A stretch of DNA of 64,000 nucleotides. It comes from Eubacterium_U album (GTDB lineage: Bacteria > Bacillota > Clostridia > Lachnospirales > Lachnospiraceae). Shown here in pieces: positions 8,523 to 18,996 of this stretch. The notes beneath the pieces are model-generated. The model searched no databases, was not told where the DNA came from, and worked only from the letters and a program-made list of their open reading frames with translations. The number at the start of each line of letters is the position of its first letter. Position 1 is the stretch's first letter. Where the stretch lies: contig NZ_JAODBU010000004.1 of assembly GCF_025336545.1 (NCBI RefSeq), forward strand, positions 1 to 64,000, written 5' to 3'. Made by a program: the position numbers and the translations under genes.

Positions 8523-11200
8523 TTGGAAAATGGAGTGGAGTAATAGGGAAAAATATTTTTAAAGTATGCGTTGTGCTTGCTTTTTGCTGTATGGTTCTTT
8601 TGCAAAACAATGTTTATGGCGCGACTACAGAAAATGGAAGTAAAAGTAACCCTTATCTTGTGCAAACAGAAAGTAAATTAAAAAATATATTTAGTAATAA
8701 CAAAAAGACAAGTTTAGTATATATTGCGATAGTTGGTAATATAAAAATTAAAGATGGAATAAAAGTAACTCAAGGAAGATATATGCTTTATTCATCAGGT
8801 GGTGAAAGAACTATTAGTAGAAGTAAAGACATAGGCGATGATGTAAATAAATCAGATAAATATTGTTTTAAAATCTCAGATGGAGCGGAAGTTCATTTTG
8901 GCGATGGAATGGGTGGATATAAGTTATATCTTGATGGAAAAAAGAATCAAATTTCTTTTGCAACAAAAGGGTTTATAAAAGTTGATGACAGTTCAACAGG
9001 AACGATTGGAAATGCATGTGTAGTAAAAAATGTTACTAATTATAATGGCGAGACGGAAGCAGGAGCGGTTAGAAGCACAGGAACATTGAATGTATATGGA
9101 ATTATTCATGACTGTGATGGAGTAAAAGGCGGAGGAATTACCATTAAAGGCGGAGTGTGCAATATATGGCCCGGAGCACAAATATATAAATGTTTTACTC
9201 TAAGTCAGGGTGGTGGAGTATATGTTGGAAATTATTCAGAATTAAGGATATATGATGGTGAAATTTTTGAAAATGAAGCATTAGAAGAAGGCGGAGGAAT
9301 TTACATAGGTGGTTCTTCGCATTTATTAATGACTGCCGGAATAATACATAATAACAAATCAGGTGAGGAAGGTGGAGGCATATTTGGAACAGGATTAGGA
9401 ACAATTGTAAATATAAATGATGGATGGATATATGGCAATGATGCCGGAGCCAGTGCCGGAGGCGTATTCTCAGGATATCAGGCAGGTCTTATTCTTGGGT
9501 CAGGCAGTACTGCACCGACAATTAGTGGAAACGAATCAAGAGGAAGTGGTGGTGGAGTAAGATGTAATGGTGGTGTAGGGTATGGACATGGAGGATGCAC
9601 CGTTATATATAATGCAAGGATTATAGGAAATATATCCGGAAATTTAGGAGGCGGAATAGCTTGTGGAGAAGATTCTAAAATAACTATTGAATCTATAAAT
9701 GTATTTAACAATTCAAGTTATGATAATGCAGGTGGAATATATATAGGTATGAATGTAGAGGATATAAACGGCGGAGCTGTAAAACTTTATAATAGTATAA
9801 TAGGTGAAAATGGAACTGTTGATAAAGGTGGTGGAATATGCACGGATTCTTCTGTTTTGATGAGAAATACCTCAATAAATAACAATTCTTCACGAAACGG
9901 AGGAGGACTTTATATTGGCAATACAGCTACGGTTCATATGTGGATGGGAAGTTACATAAATAATAATTATGCATACAATAATGGCGGGGGTGTATATATA
10001 AGTGAAAAAGCTAACTTTTTACTGACGGACAATAACATATATCAAAATAATTGTGCTAAAAACGGAATGGGTGTGTATGTAAGAGGAAAGTTTCAAATGT
10101 TTAGTATAGCAAGTGTAGATGAAAGCAATGAAGTATATCTTACCAGACAGACATACATATCAATAATAGACAGATTGCTAAAGCCTAGCGGATATGTGGC
10201 AGTTATAAGGACAACATTAACTGACCCGGGAACAATAATTGCACAGGTTGAATATAGTACAGATGCACAGAAGGAATTATATTATATAGGCGATGCAGTT
10301 GCAGAATTAAATAACCAAAATTGTGTAAAAAAATTTTTGGTACGAAATATAAGTGGGAACAAAATTTTGCGACCTACGAAATTTGTTAAAGCTTATGTAG
10401 ATAATGAAATAATAATAAGCGAAAAATATGACGTTACATTTAATAAAAATACTTCTGAACATGTTTCAGGAATGCCTGAAAATCAGATTAAATTTTGGCA
10501 GGAAGACATAATAATAAGTGGTGTTACAGTCAGAAGAAATGGATATCATACAGTAGAAAATAAACATTGGAATTTCCAAAGTGACGGCAATGGAGCAACT
10601 TTAAAACCTGGTGGAATATTATATGCAAATGGAGACAGGGTACTTTATGCCCAATGGGAAAAAGAAAAAGTTATAAATTTATTTATAAATGCTACTGACA
10701 GATATTACGTAGTTAATCAAAATATAAAATTAGATATGAACGAATTAGTAAAGAAAGTAACAGTTAATGATGATGCGTATTCAAGTACAAAATATCCTCT
10801 ATATATACAAAAGATAACTGACGTAACTGGTAAAAACTATTATGAAAGAGGTAAGAATAAAGAATTTGAAGATATAAATAACTCAGATATCGTACTAACT
10901 GAGAAGTTTATAAATACAGAGTCTATTGCAGAATTTATAGTGACAGTTTGTTCAAATGCCGGAGATGATAGTTCTTATGCAGAAAAGAAATTTGGTGTGT
11001 ATATTATAAATAATAATGAATATAATCATACGACTAGATTTATTTCAAAGGAATATATGGATACGTTAAATAAAAATTCTAAATGGAATCTTACATTAAA
11101 AAATAAACTGGAAGAAAGTCTTAATAAAAAGGAAGGACAGGGAATGAAAAAATATAAAATGTCAAAAGAAATGGTGAATGAAATTAAGAAAAACAGATGA
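8519..11200 (+). CDS. Large secreted beta-helix adhesin-like protein in the Tad-like operon
   Basis: 893 residues. A signal peptide ends near VYGATTENGS (about residue 36). Residues about 170-510 are a run of short repeats with GGG(I/V)Y and N-N turns, typical of right-handed parallel beta-helix (polymorphic autotransporter-like) proteins. Residues about 640-715 form a Listeria-Bacteroides/InlB-B-type repeat (VTFNKNT, then YANGDRVLYAQWEKE). The C-terminal 170 residues are unassigned. No LPXTG or lipobox is seen, so anchoring is unclear. The 4-nt overlap with the pseudopilin gene suggests it is a partner or substrate of the Tad-like machine. Confidence 0.78.
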   Translation: MIGKWSGVIGKNIFKVCVVLAFCCMVLLQNNVYGATTENGSKSNPYLVQTESKLKNIFSNNKKTSLVYIAIVGNIKIKDGIKVTQGRYMLYSSGGERTISRSKDIGDDVNKSDKYCFKISDGAEVHFGDGMGGYKLYLDGKKNQISFATKGFIKVDDSSTGTIGNACVVKNVTNYNGETEAGAVRSTGTLNVYGIIHDCDGVKGGGITIKGGVCNIWPGAQIYKCFTLSQGGGVYVGNYSELRIYDGEIFENEALEEGGGIYIGGSSHLLMTAGIIHNNKSGEEGGGIFGTGLGTIVNINDGWIYGNDAGASAGGVFSGYQAGLILGSGSTAPTISGNESRGSGGGVRCNGGVGYGHGGCTVIYNARIIGNISGNLGGGIACGEDSKITIESINVFNNSSYDNAGGIYIGMNVEDINGGAVKLYNSIIGENGTVDKGGGICTDSSVLMRNTSINNNSSRNGGGLYIGNTATVHMWMGSYINNNYAYNNGGGVYISEKANFLLTDNNIYQNNCAKNGMGVYVRGKFQMFSIASVDESNEVYLTRQTYISIIDRLLKPSGYVAVIRTTLTDPGTIIAQVEYSTDAQKELYYIGDAVAELNNQNCVKKFLVRNISGNKILRPTKFVKAYVDNEIIISEKYDVTFNKNTSEHVSGMPENQIKFWQEDIIISGVTVRRNGYHTVENKHWNFQSDGNGATLKPGGILYANGDRVLYAQWEKEKVINLFINATDRYYVVNQNIKLDMNELVKKVTVNDDAYSSTKYPLYIQKITDVTGKNYYERGKNKEFEDINNSDIVLTEKFINTESIAEFIVTVCSNAGDDSSYAEKKFGVYIINNNEYNHTTRFISKEYMDTLNKNSKWNLTLKNKLEESLNKKEGQGMKKYKMSKEMVNEIKKNR

Positions 11201-11269
11201 TGGCTAAATAATTACAGGAACCTTGGAGAGGGTATAAAAACTACTACTATAAAATTATGAGGAAAACAG

Positions 11270-11635
11270 ATGAAGCAAATTTCAATAGTGATTGGATTAA
11301 TTGTATCAGTTATGATTGTAAGTATGACTATTATGGCGTTGGAAGAAAAAAGTTCAAAAGAAACTGAGTTAAACAGAGCAGTAGCAACAGCTGTAAAACA
11401 GACAGTAAAAGCAAGTTGTGGTAAGAATAAAGAAATTAACAGTAATGATGATATGATAAATTTTTGTATGAATAATATTGCATATAATGTCAGTGGCACA
11501 TCAGATTATGAAATAGAAGTCATGTCTGTTGATTACAAAGAAGGAATGTTGGATATAATAGTTACAGAAAAATATACAAATGTAGTGGGAAAAGAAAAAA
11601 ATATTACTATAAGAAAAGCTGCAATTTATGGATAA
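11270..11635 (+). CDS. Small TadE-like pseudopilin, last gene of the operon
   Basis: 121 residues. An N-terminal membrane segment (about 4-23: SIVIGLIVSVMIVSMTIMAL) is followed by a charged alpha-helical start (EEKSSKETELNRAVATAV) and a beta-rich end, the usual pseudopilin plan. The start follows TGAGGAAAACAG. It closes the block of genes running in one direction from 4811. Confidence 0.58.
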   Translation: MKQISIVIGLIVSVMIVSMTIMALEEKSSKETELNRAVATAVKQTVKASCGKNKEINSNDDMINFCMNNIAYNVSGTSDYEIEVMSVDYKEGMLDIIVTEKYTNVVGKEKNITIRKAAIYG

Positions 11636-11762
11636 AATAAGTTGCAATAAAAGAGATAATAAACATTTTCCTTTTCAGAGTTGTAGAAATAGAAATGTTA
11701 CAATGATATGATAATAACGAAAATAAATGACATTTTGTTAGGTTGAAAGGAATGTAGATAAT

Positions 11763-12626
11763 ATGAGAGATTATGTTATTGTAACAGATTCAGCAAGTGA
11801 TTTGCCACAAGAAATCTTACAGGAATATGATATTCCTTGCCTCCCTTTATATTATAGTATAGACGGAGTGATATACGGAGATGAAAAAAATATTGAACCG
11901 CATGAATTTTTTGAGCTTATGAGAAAAGGTGCGATGCCTACAACGATGGGATGCAATCCGGAATATGCAACAGAGATGTTTAGAAGTATTTTGAATCAGG
12001 GAAAAGACATATTGCACATTGCATTTTCATCTGCATTAAGTGTTAGTTATAATTCAGCACGAATTGCAGCAGAGGACTTAAAAGAAGAATTTCCGGATAG
12101 TAATATTGTTGTTATTGATTCAAAGGCTGCATCTTTAGGTCAGGGGCTTTTAGTATATAAAGCAGCAAATATGAAAAAAGAAGGTAAAAGTTTAGAAGAA
12201 GTAAAGACCTGGATTGAAGAAAATTTAAATCATATGTGCCATTACTTTACTGTAGATGATTTATTCCATTTACATAGAGGTGGAAGAGTATCAAAAACAA
12301 CTGCAGTTGTAGGAACTTTAATACATGTAAAACCTGTACTTCATGTAACAAATGAAGGAGAATTAAAACCATTCCAGAATGTTCGTGGAAGAAAGAAAGC
12401 ATTACAGAGTCTGGTTGATTCCATGAAAAAAGAAGGCGCAGGTTATGAAAATAAAGTAGCCTTTATTGTACATGGTGATTGTATAGAAGATGCCAATAAA
12501 GTAGCTGATAAAATAAAAGAAGAATGTGGAGTAGAAAAAGTAATCATAGGAATGCTAAGTCCTACGATTGGAACTCATGCAGGACCAGGAACAGTTGGTT
12601 TGTTCTTTATAGGAGAAAATAAATAA
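11763..12626 (+). CDS. DegV family fatty-acid-binding protein
   Basis: 287 residues, typical for the family. VTDSASDLP is at the N-terminus, a ligand-site segment lies near TTMGCNP, and the C-terminus has GTHAGPGTVGLFF. DegV proteins bind a fatty acid between two domains, and some are FakB partners of the fatty acid kinase FakA. No fakA is seen here. RBS GAAAGGAATG lies upstream. Confidence 0.93.
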   Translation: MRDYVIVTDSASDLPQEILQEYDIPCLPLYYSIDGVIYGDEKNIEPHEFFELMRKGAMPTTMGCNPEYATEMFRSILNQGKDILHIAFSSALSVSYNSARIAAEDLKEEFPDSNIVVIDSKAASLGQGLLVYKAANMKKEGKSLEEVKTWIEENLNHMCHYFTVDDLFHLHRGGRVSKTTAVVGTLIHVKPVLHVTNEGELKPFQNVRGRKKALQSLVDSMKKEGAGYENKVAFIVHGDCIEDANKVADKIKEECGVEKVIIGMLSPTIGTHAGPGTVGLFFIGENK

Positions 12627-12731
12627 AAAATTTATTAATTGAAGTGATACCAAGATAAATACAGAGATGAAAATTACAAAAAGAATCTGTACCAGATTTT
12701 ATGACTTTGGTATTGCATATATATTGTATAC

Positions 12732-12778
12732 TATACACTAACAGCCAGACTTTTTGGAAGTCTGGCTGTTAGTGTATA
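12732..12778. terminator. Perfect 20-bp hairpin between convergent degV and birA
   Basis: The arms TATACACTAACAGCCAGACT and its exact complement at 12759-12778 flank a 7-nt loop. T-runs beside it are weak, but the position between convergent genes suits a bidirectional terminator. Confidence 0.7.
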
Positions 12779-12838
12779 ATTAACAAATCTAAAATTAATA
12801 TATATCTTATAAATTAGATAGTTTTGATATGTGTGAAA

Positions 12839-13810
12839 TTAATCCAATTTTATACTTACTTCTCCGGATGAAAGCAGTTTTTCAGTTCCGTCTTCAAATC
12901 TGACAAGAAGATGACATTCATCGTCAATTGAAATTGCCTTGGCAGTCTTGTTACCATCTTTGTCAATAACAGTAATATTTTTTCCTAATAATATAGAGCG
13001 GTCAATGTATTCTTTAAGGTAACTCTTAGATTCAAATGAATTATAAAAGTCCATAAAGTAATTTAAGACATGAGCTAATAATTTGCTACGCTTGTTAATG
13101 GAATCGCTTTCTTTGTCAAATATAGCCGTAGCAATTTTGTCGATTTCTTCAGGAAATCCACCTTCAGGAAAACAAACATTAATACCGATTCCGACAATTG
13201 CGTAGTTAAGTTTGCCTGTTTCCATATTAAAAGTAGCTTCAGTTAATATTCCACATACTTTTTTGTTATCTACAAAAACATCGTTGACCCATTTTATTTT
13301 TGCCTTTTTATCGGAAACATCTTCAATTGCCTTAGCAACTGCAACTGCTGCGCTTGTAGTTAAAAAAAGTGAATCACTGGCAGGAATATCAGGACGAAGT
13401 AGTATACTAAAATAAATTCCTGTATCGGCAGGTGAAACAAATTTTCTTCCCATACGACCACGACCTAAAGTCTGCTCACTGGCTACAAGAACAGTCCCTT
13501 CTGTTGCTCCATCTTCAGCCATTTCTTTTAAAACAGTATTAGTTGAAGAAATTGTGTCATACACGTGGATATCTAAAGGATATTTTAAGAATTCACCAAT
13601 ACTGTGCTTACTTAAAATATCATTTGATTGTTCAAGACAATAACCTTTATTTGTAGTAGCTGAAATCTTGTACCCTTCATTTTCTAAAGATTTGATTGCC
13701 TTCCAAATAGAATTTCTACTAACATTTAATTCTTTTGCAAGAGTAGCTCCTGAAAAATAACTTCCTTTATTTGCTTCAAGCATATGTAAAACTTCATCTT
13801 TAACGCTCAT
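12839..13810 (-). CDS. birA: Bifunctional biotin-protein ligase / biotin repressor BirA
   Basis: 323 residues. An N-terminal winged-helix domain (about 1-60; SRNSIWKAIKSLENEGY) is followed by the catalytic domain with the biotinyl-AMP loop GRGRMGRKF (116-124), KWVNDVF (173-179) and a small C-terminal domain. It attaches biotin to carboxylase subunits and represses biotin genes when loaded. The start is chosen at the ATG just downstream of an AGGAGG on the minus strand. Confidence 0.95.
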   Translation of the reverse strand: MSVKDEVLHMLEANKGSYFSGATLAKELNVSRNSIWKAIKSLENEGYKISATTNKGYCLEQSNDILSKHSIGEFLKYPLDIHVYDTISSTNTVLKEMAEDGATEGTVLVASEQTLGRGRMGRKFVSPADTGIYFSILLRPDIPASDSLFLTTSAAVAVAKAIEDVSDKKAKIKWVNDVFVDNKKVCGILTEATFNMETGKLNYAIVGIGINVCFPEGGFPEEIDKIATAIFDKESDSINKRSKLLAHVLNYFMDFYNSFESKSYLKEYIDRSILLGKNITVIDKDGNKTAKAISIDDECHLLVRFEDGTEKLLSSGEVSIKLD

Positions 13811-14124
13811 AATATTCCTCCTAATGCTTCTATAAGTATAACAAATATGAATAAAATATCAAATGAGGTCCGAAATAAAACAAAAATTAAAATCAGATAA
13901 AATGATTTATTGTTAATGAAGAAAAAATTTAAATGTGTTAGAATATAGAACGAGTATATCAGTTGAATAGATTTTTAGTTGAAGTTGATAATATATTAAG
14001 ATAATAAGGTGAATAGTATAAAATGATGACAGATTTACGTTGGAGCGAATAGCGAGTGATAATTCATAAGATATTTTTGACCGAACATCTTAAAAAAGAA
14101 AAATATTATGGAAAGGAAAAATTA

Positions 14125-17073
14125 ATGGCAGTAAAAGATATCAAAGAATATGAAATTATAAAACAATATTATATGGAAGACTTGAATTCACAGGCTTATT
14201 TATTAAAGCACAAAAAGACAGGAGCAAGAATTGCATTATTATCAAATGATGACAATAATAAAGTTTTTAATATTGGTTTTAGAACACCGGTAAATGATGA
14301 TACAGGAGTACCGCATATAATTGAACATACAGTTCTTTGTGGCTCAGATAAATTCCCGGTGAAAGACCCATTTATCGAACTCGTAAAGGGGTCACTTAAT
14401 ACATTTTTAAATGCAATGACATATCCGGACAAGACTGTGTATCCGCTTGCAAGTTGTAATGAAAAAGATTTTCAAAATATAATGGATGTTTATTTGGATG
14501 CAGTATTTAATCCACAAATATATAATCATCAGGAGATTTTTAAGCAGGAAGGATGGCATTACGAGTTAGAATCACCGGAAGATGAGTTGAAAATAAATGG
14601 TGTAGTTTATAACGAAATGAAGGGAGCATTTTCATCAGTAGCAGGAGTTCTTGACAGACAGGTATTACATTCACTTTTTCCGGATACAACATACGGCTTT
14701 GAGTCAGGTGGGGATCCGGTATCAATACCTGATTTAACTTATGAAGAATATTTGGATTTTCATAGAAAATATTATCATCCGTCAAATAGCTTTATATATT
14801 TGTACGGAGATATGGATATGGAAGAAAAACTCCGTTTTATAGATAAGGAATATTTGAGCAAATATGATACATTAGAAATAGATTCTGAAATAAAAATGCA
14901 GAAACCATTTGATAAACCGGCAGAGGTTGAAAGTTACTACCCTATATCAGATGGTGAATCAGAAGAAGACAATACTATTTTGTCATGGAATGTAGTTTTA
15001 GACACAACACTTAATAAAGAAGAAGTGTTGGCGTTCCAGGTACTTGATTATGTACTTATGACAATGCCGGGTGCAGTTTTAAAACAAAAGATTATAGATG
15101 CAGGCATAGGAAAGAACGTAGAAAGCACATATGAGTCAGGAATTTTACAACCATATTGGTCTATAGTAGCTAAATATGCAAATTATGAAGATAAGGATAA
15201 ATTCAAGTCGATAATAAAAAGTGGATTAGAAGAAATAGTACAAAATGGTATCGAAAAAGAAAGCCTTATTGCTACAATTAATAATTTGGAATTTAAATAT
15301 CGTGAAAGTGATTTTGGACGTTGGCCAAGAGGATTAATGATTGGCCTTCAGATGTATGAAAGCTGGATTTACGATGAAAATCAGCCATTTATATATGTAG
15401 AATGCAATGAAACATATGCATTTTTAAAGAAAATGGTTGAAACAGATTACTTTGAAAATTTAATTGAAAAGTATGTTCTAAACAGCAAAATTGAATCAAC
15501 AGTAGTGCTTAAGCCTAAGAAGGGTCTTGTAGCAGAAACTGAAAAAGAATTAGCTGATAAGTTAGCTGCAAAAAAGGCAACTCTTTCAAAGAGTGAAATT
15601 GATAAGTTAGTTGCAGATACAAAGGCATTAAAGAAGTATCAGGAAGAACCATCGCCGGAAGAAGACCTAAAGAAAATACCGATGTTGGAAATAAGTGATA
15701 TTGACCCTGAACCAAGACCTATAAAGTCTCAGATAAGAGAAATTAATGGAATACCTACGGTTTATTATGACTGTTTTACTAACGGAATAGGTTATGCAAT
15801 ATTGTCATTTGACTGTAAAAATATACCTACGGAACTTTTACCATACATTGGTTTACTGAAAAATACTGCCGGATATATGAATACGGAAAACTATAATTAC
15901 ACTCAGCTTGCAAATGAAATAAATAAAAATATTGGTGGAATATATGTTGATGCAACATTATATCCGGATGCAATTGAAAAGAATAAGTTCGAGCATCGAG
16001 TTGAAGTTAATTTTAAGTCGATGATAAGTAGAATGGACAAGGCATTTGAAATTGCAAAAGAGGTTATGCTTACTACAAAATTTGATGACTATAAGAGATT
16101 AAAAGAAATTATCGATGAAATAAAAGCAAGACTTCAGAACACACTTATGGAAAGTGGAGATTCTGCTGCAGCACTTAGAGCAGGCTCATATTTCTCAGAG
16201 ACGATGTATAGAAGGGAAAATTATGCAGGAATTACATTTTACAAATTTATTGAAGATATAGCCAATAATTTTGAAAATGTAAAAGAGGAAGTGGCTACAA
16301 AATTAAAATTGCTTACAGAGTATGTTTTTAGAAAAGAAAATCTTGTTATCAGTTATGTATGTAAGGATGATGAATATGACAGCTTACCGGGATTAGTGGA
16401 AGATATGACAGATTCATTATATGACAAAGAACCTGACAGTAGTATATTGAGTAGCGATAAAGTGGAAAAATTTGCAAAGAATGTATTAAATGAAGGATTT
16501 AAAACATCAAGTCAGGTGCAATATGTAGTAAGAGCAGGACAATTTGATACAGACAAATATCCATATACAGGAACTTTATCAGTACTTAAAACTATTTTAG
16601 TTTATGAATATTTGTGGAATAACGTAAGAGTAAAAGGTGGCGCATATGGCTGTAGCAACTTCTTTACAAAACAGGGTGTTGCAATGTTTACATCTTACAG
16701 AGACCCTAAATTAAAAGAAACAAATGAAATCTATGAAAATGTTGTGGATTACATCAATAATTTTAATGCCGGTGACAGAGATATGCGCAAATTTATTATC
16801 GGAACTATAAGTGAATACGACCAGCCACGCACACCGTGTAGCGAAGGTGGAAGATTGTTAACATTGTATTTTAACCATAATACTTTTGAAAATCTTAAAA
16901 AAGAAAGAAGTCAGGTGTTAAGTACTACAACAAATGCAATCAGAAACTGTGGAAGCCTTGTTGCAGATGCACTTAAAGAATATTATGTTTGCGTTATTGG
17001 AAACGAAGGAAGAATAGAAGAAAACAAAGATATGTTTAAAAATATCTACAATTTATTTGAAAATAAAAATTAA
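14125..17073 (+). CDS. M16C (presequence-protease-like) zinc metallopeptidase
   Basis: 982 residues from ATG 14125, which has AAAGGA 8 nt upstream; an in-frame GTG at 14056 lacks a good RBS. The inverted zinc motif HIIEH (64-68) and the third ligand Glu in NEMKGAFSS (E164) are intact, followed by the family's four-domain architecture. Members (Cym1/PreP, HypA) degrade small unfolded peptides in a closed chamber. Being leaderless here, it probably acts in the cytoplasm. Confidence 0.93.
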   Translation: MAVKDIKEYEIIKQYYMEDLNSQAYLLKHKKTGARIALLSNDDNNKVFNIGFRTPVNDDTGVPHIIEHTVLCGSDKFPVKDPFIELVKGSLNTFLNAMTYPDKTVYPLASCNEKDFQNIMDVYLDAVFNPQIYNHQEIFKQEGWHYELESPEDELKINGVVYNEMKGAFSSVAGVLDRQVLHSLFPDTTYGFESGGDPVSIPDLTYEEYLDFHRKYYHPSNSFIYLYGDMDMEEKLRFIDKEYLSKYDTLEIDSEIKMQKPFDKPAEVESYYPISDGESEEDNTILSWNVVLDTTLNKEEVLAFQVLDYVLMTMPGAVLKQKIIDAGIGKNVESTYESGILQPYWSIVAKYANYEDKDKFKSIIKSGLEEIVQNGIEKESLIATINNLEFKYRESDFGRWPRGLMIGLQMYESWIYDENQPFIYVECNETYAFLKKMVETDYFENLIEKYVLNSKIESTVVLKPKKGLVAETEKELADKLAAKKATLSKSEIDKLVADTKALKKYQEEPSPEEDLKKIPMLEISDIDPEPRPIKSQIREINGIPTVYYDCFTNGIGYAILSFDCKNIPTELLPYIGLLKNTAGYMNTENYNYTQLANEINKNIGGIYVDATLYPDAIEKNKFEHRVEVNFKSMISRMDKAFEIAKEVMLTTKFDDYKRLKEIIDEIKARLQNTLMESGDSAAALRAGSYFSETMYRRENYAGITFYKFIEDIANNFENVKEEVATKLKLLTEYVFRKENLVISYVCKDDEYDSLPGLVEDMTDSLYDKEPDSSILSSDKVEKFAKNVLNEGFKTSSQVQYVVRAGQFDTDKYPYTGTLSVLKTILVYEYLWNNVRVKGGAYGCSNFFTKQGVAMFTSYRDPKLKETNEIYENVVDYINNFNAGDRDMRKFIIGTISEYDQPRTPCSEGGRLLTLYFNHNTFENLKKERSQVLSTTTNAIRNCGSLVADALKEYYVCVIGNEGRIEENKDMFKNIYNLFENKN

Positions 17074-17165
17074 AAAATAAATATAAATATAAATGAAAAA
17101 TAAATGCAAATCAGATGATAGAATGTAAATAAAGTATAAAACAAAAGTTTGGAAATGGAGAACAA

Positions 17166-18074
17166 ATGGAAAATAAAGAGTACAAATCAGGATTTGTTGC
17201 ATTAATAGGAAGACCAAATGTTGGAAAATCTACATTAATGAATAAAATAATCGGACAGAAAATTGCTATTACATCAAATAAGCCGCAGACAACGAGAAAT
17301 AAGATTCAGACAGTATATACATGTGATGAAGGACAAATTATATTTCTTGATACACCGGGTATTCATAAGGCAAAAAATAAATTAGGTGAATATATGGTAA
17401 ATGTGGCTGAAAAAACATTAAAAGAAGTAGATGTTATTTTGTGGCTTGTTGAACCTAGTACATTTATCGGGGCAGGTGAACAGCATATTGCCGAGCAGCT
17501 TAAAGACATAAATGTACCTGTAATTCTTGTAATTAATAAAATAGATACTGTTAAAAAAGAAGAAATTTTGGTATTTATTGATGCGTACAGAAAAATTCTT
17601 GATTTTGCAGAAATAATTCCTGCATCAGCATTGAGAGATAAAAATGCTGATGAAATAGTAGAATCTATTTTTAAATATCTGCCACAGGGACCTCAGTATT
17701 ATGATGAAGACACAGTAACTGACCAGCCAATGCGTCAGATTGTGGCTGAAATTATAAGAGAAAAGGCATTGCATGCTCTAAATGAAGAAATTCCGCATGG
17801 AATAGCTGTTACAATTGAAAAAATGAAAGAAAGAAAAAACGGCAAAATTACTGATATAGAAGCAACAATTATATGCGAAAGAGATTCTCATAAAGGCATA
17901 ATTATCGGAAAACAGGGTAGTATGCTTAAAAAGATTGGAAGCAATGCAAGATATGAAATAGAACAAATGCTTGAAATGAAAGTTAATCTTCAGTTATGGG
18001 TAAAAGTTAGAAAAGAATGGAGAGACAGCGATTTGTTATTGAAGAATTACGGATATAATGAAAAGCAGCAGTAA
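17166..18074 (+). CDS. era: GTPase Era
   Basis: 302 residues. G1 GRPNVGKST (15-23), G3 DTPG (62-65), G4 NKID (124-127) and G5 SAL are present, followed by a C-terminal KH domain with GIIIGKQGSMLKKIG. It binds the 3' end of 16S rRNA during 30S maturation. It is followed by recO, the usual order in this group. Confidence 0.98.
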   Translation: MENKEYKSGFVALIGRPNVGKSTLMNKIIGQKIAITSNKPQTTRNKIQTVYTCDEGQIIFLDTPGIHKAKNKLGEYMVNVAEKTLKEVDVILWLVEPSTFIGAGEQHIAEQLKDINVPVILVINKIDTVKKEEILVFIDAYRKILDFAEIIPASALRDKNADEIVESIFKYLPQGPQYYDEDTVTDQPMRQIVAEIIREKALHALNEEIPHGIAVTIEKMKERKNGKITDIEATIICERDSHKGIIIGKQGSMLKKIGSNARYEIEQMLEMKVNLQLWVKVRKEWRDSDLLLKNYGYNEKQQ

Positions 18075-18128
18075 AATACAATTTTTAAAAATATAAGAAA
18101 TTTTTTTAATGTAAGAAATTTCTGCTAT

Positions 18129-18158
18129 TAAAGCCGTGTCTATGCGGCTTTTAGCATT
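18129..18158 (+). terminator. Hairpin between era and recO
   Basis: TTAAAGCCG and CGGCTTTTAG pair around TGTCTATG. The T-tail is short, so it may attenuate rather than stop transcription into recO. Confidence 0.55.
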
Positions 18159-18203
18159 TATTAAATATTTAGTGATTTGAGTTAAGAAAGGAGAGGCACG
18201 ATT

Positions 18204-18947
18204 ATGGTTGAAACAGTAACAGCTATGGGAATTGTAATATCAGCAATGCCGATGGGTGAATATGATAAAAGAGTTGTGCTTCTTACAAAACAATTTGGAA
18301 AGATAACGGCTTTTGCAAGAGGGGCAAGACGACCTACAAGCCAGTTCCTTTCGGGAACGCAGCCTATGAGCTTTGGCGAATTTACCATGTATCGTGGAAG
18401 AAATTCATACACTATAACAAATGTAAAAGTGACAGAATATTTTGGCGGTGAAATGACCAACATTAATAAAATGTATATGGGAATGTATTTTCTTGAAATG
18501 GCGGACTACTATGGAAGGGAAAATATAGATGGAACAGAGACGTTAAAATTAATCTATCTTTCGCTTAAAGCACTGCAAAATGATTCTATTCCTGACAAAT
18601 TGGTAAAAAATATATATGAACTTAAATCGCTTGTGATAAACGGGGAATATCCAAATGTGTTTACCTGTGTAAATTGTGGCAATAATAGTGAACTGGATTA
18701 TTTTGATTTGAGAAAGAATGGCATGATTTGTTCTAAATGTCATGGAAATTTGTCAAAAGATAAATTAGTATCGCAATCGGCAGTGTATGCGCTTCAATAC
18801 ATAATTTCATCGCCACTTAACAAATTATATACATTTAATGTAAAAGATGAGGTGTGGCAGGAAATAAATGGAATTATAGAAAGTTATTTGAAAGAACACA
18901 TAGAAAAACAATTCAAAACTCTGGAATTTCTGGAAATTAGTTATTGA
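18204..18947 (+). CDS. recO: DNA repair protein RecO
   Basis: 247 residues. An N-terminal OB fold (GIVISAMPMGEYDKRVVLLT) precedes a helical domain with a C4 zinc site (CVNCGNN, then CSKCHG). It loads RecA with RecR in RecFOR repair. RBS GAAAGGAGAGG lies upstream. The next gene follows after about 50 nt. Confidence 0.96.
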   Translation: MVETVTAMGIVISAMPMGEYDKRVVLLTKQFGKITAFARGARRPTSQFLSGTQPMSFGEFTMYRGRNSYTITNVKVTEYFGGEMTNINKMYMGMYFLEMADYYGRENIDGTETLKLIYLSLKALQNDSIPDKLVKNIYELKSLVINGEYPNVFTCVNCGNNSELDYFDLRKNGMICSKCHGNLSKDKLVSQSAVYALQYIISSPLNKLYTFNVKDEVWQEINGIIESYLKEHIEKQFKTLEFLEISY

Positions 18948-18996
18948 AAATAATGAGTATACAATGTAAAATTAGGTATTGCGAGGAGGAGCGGAT

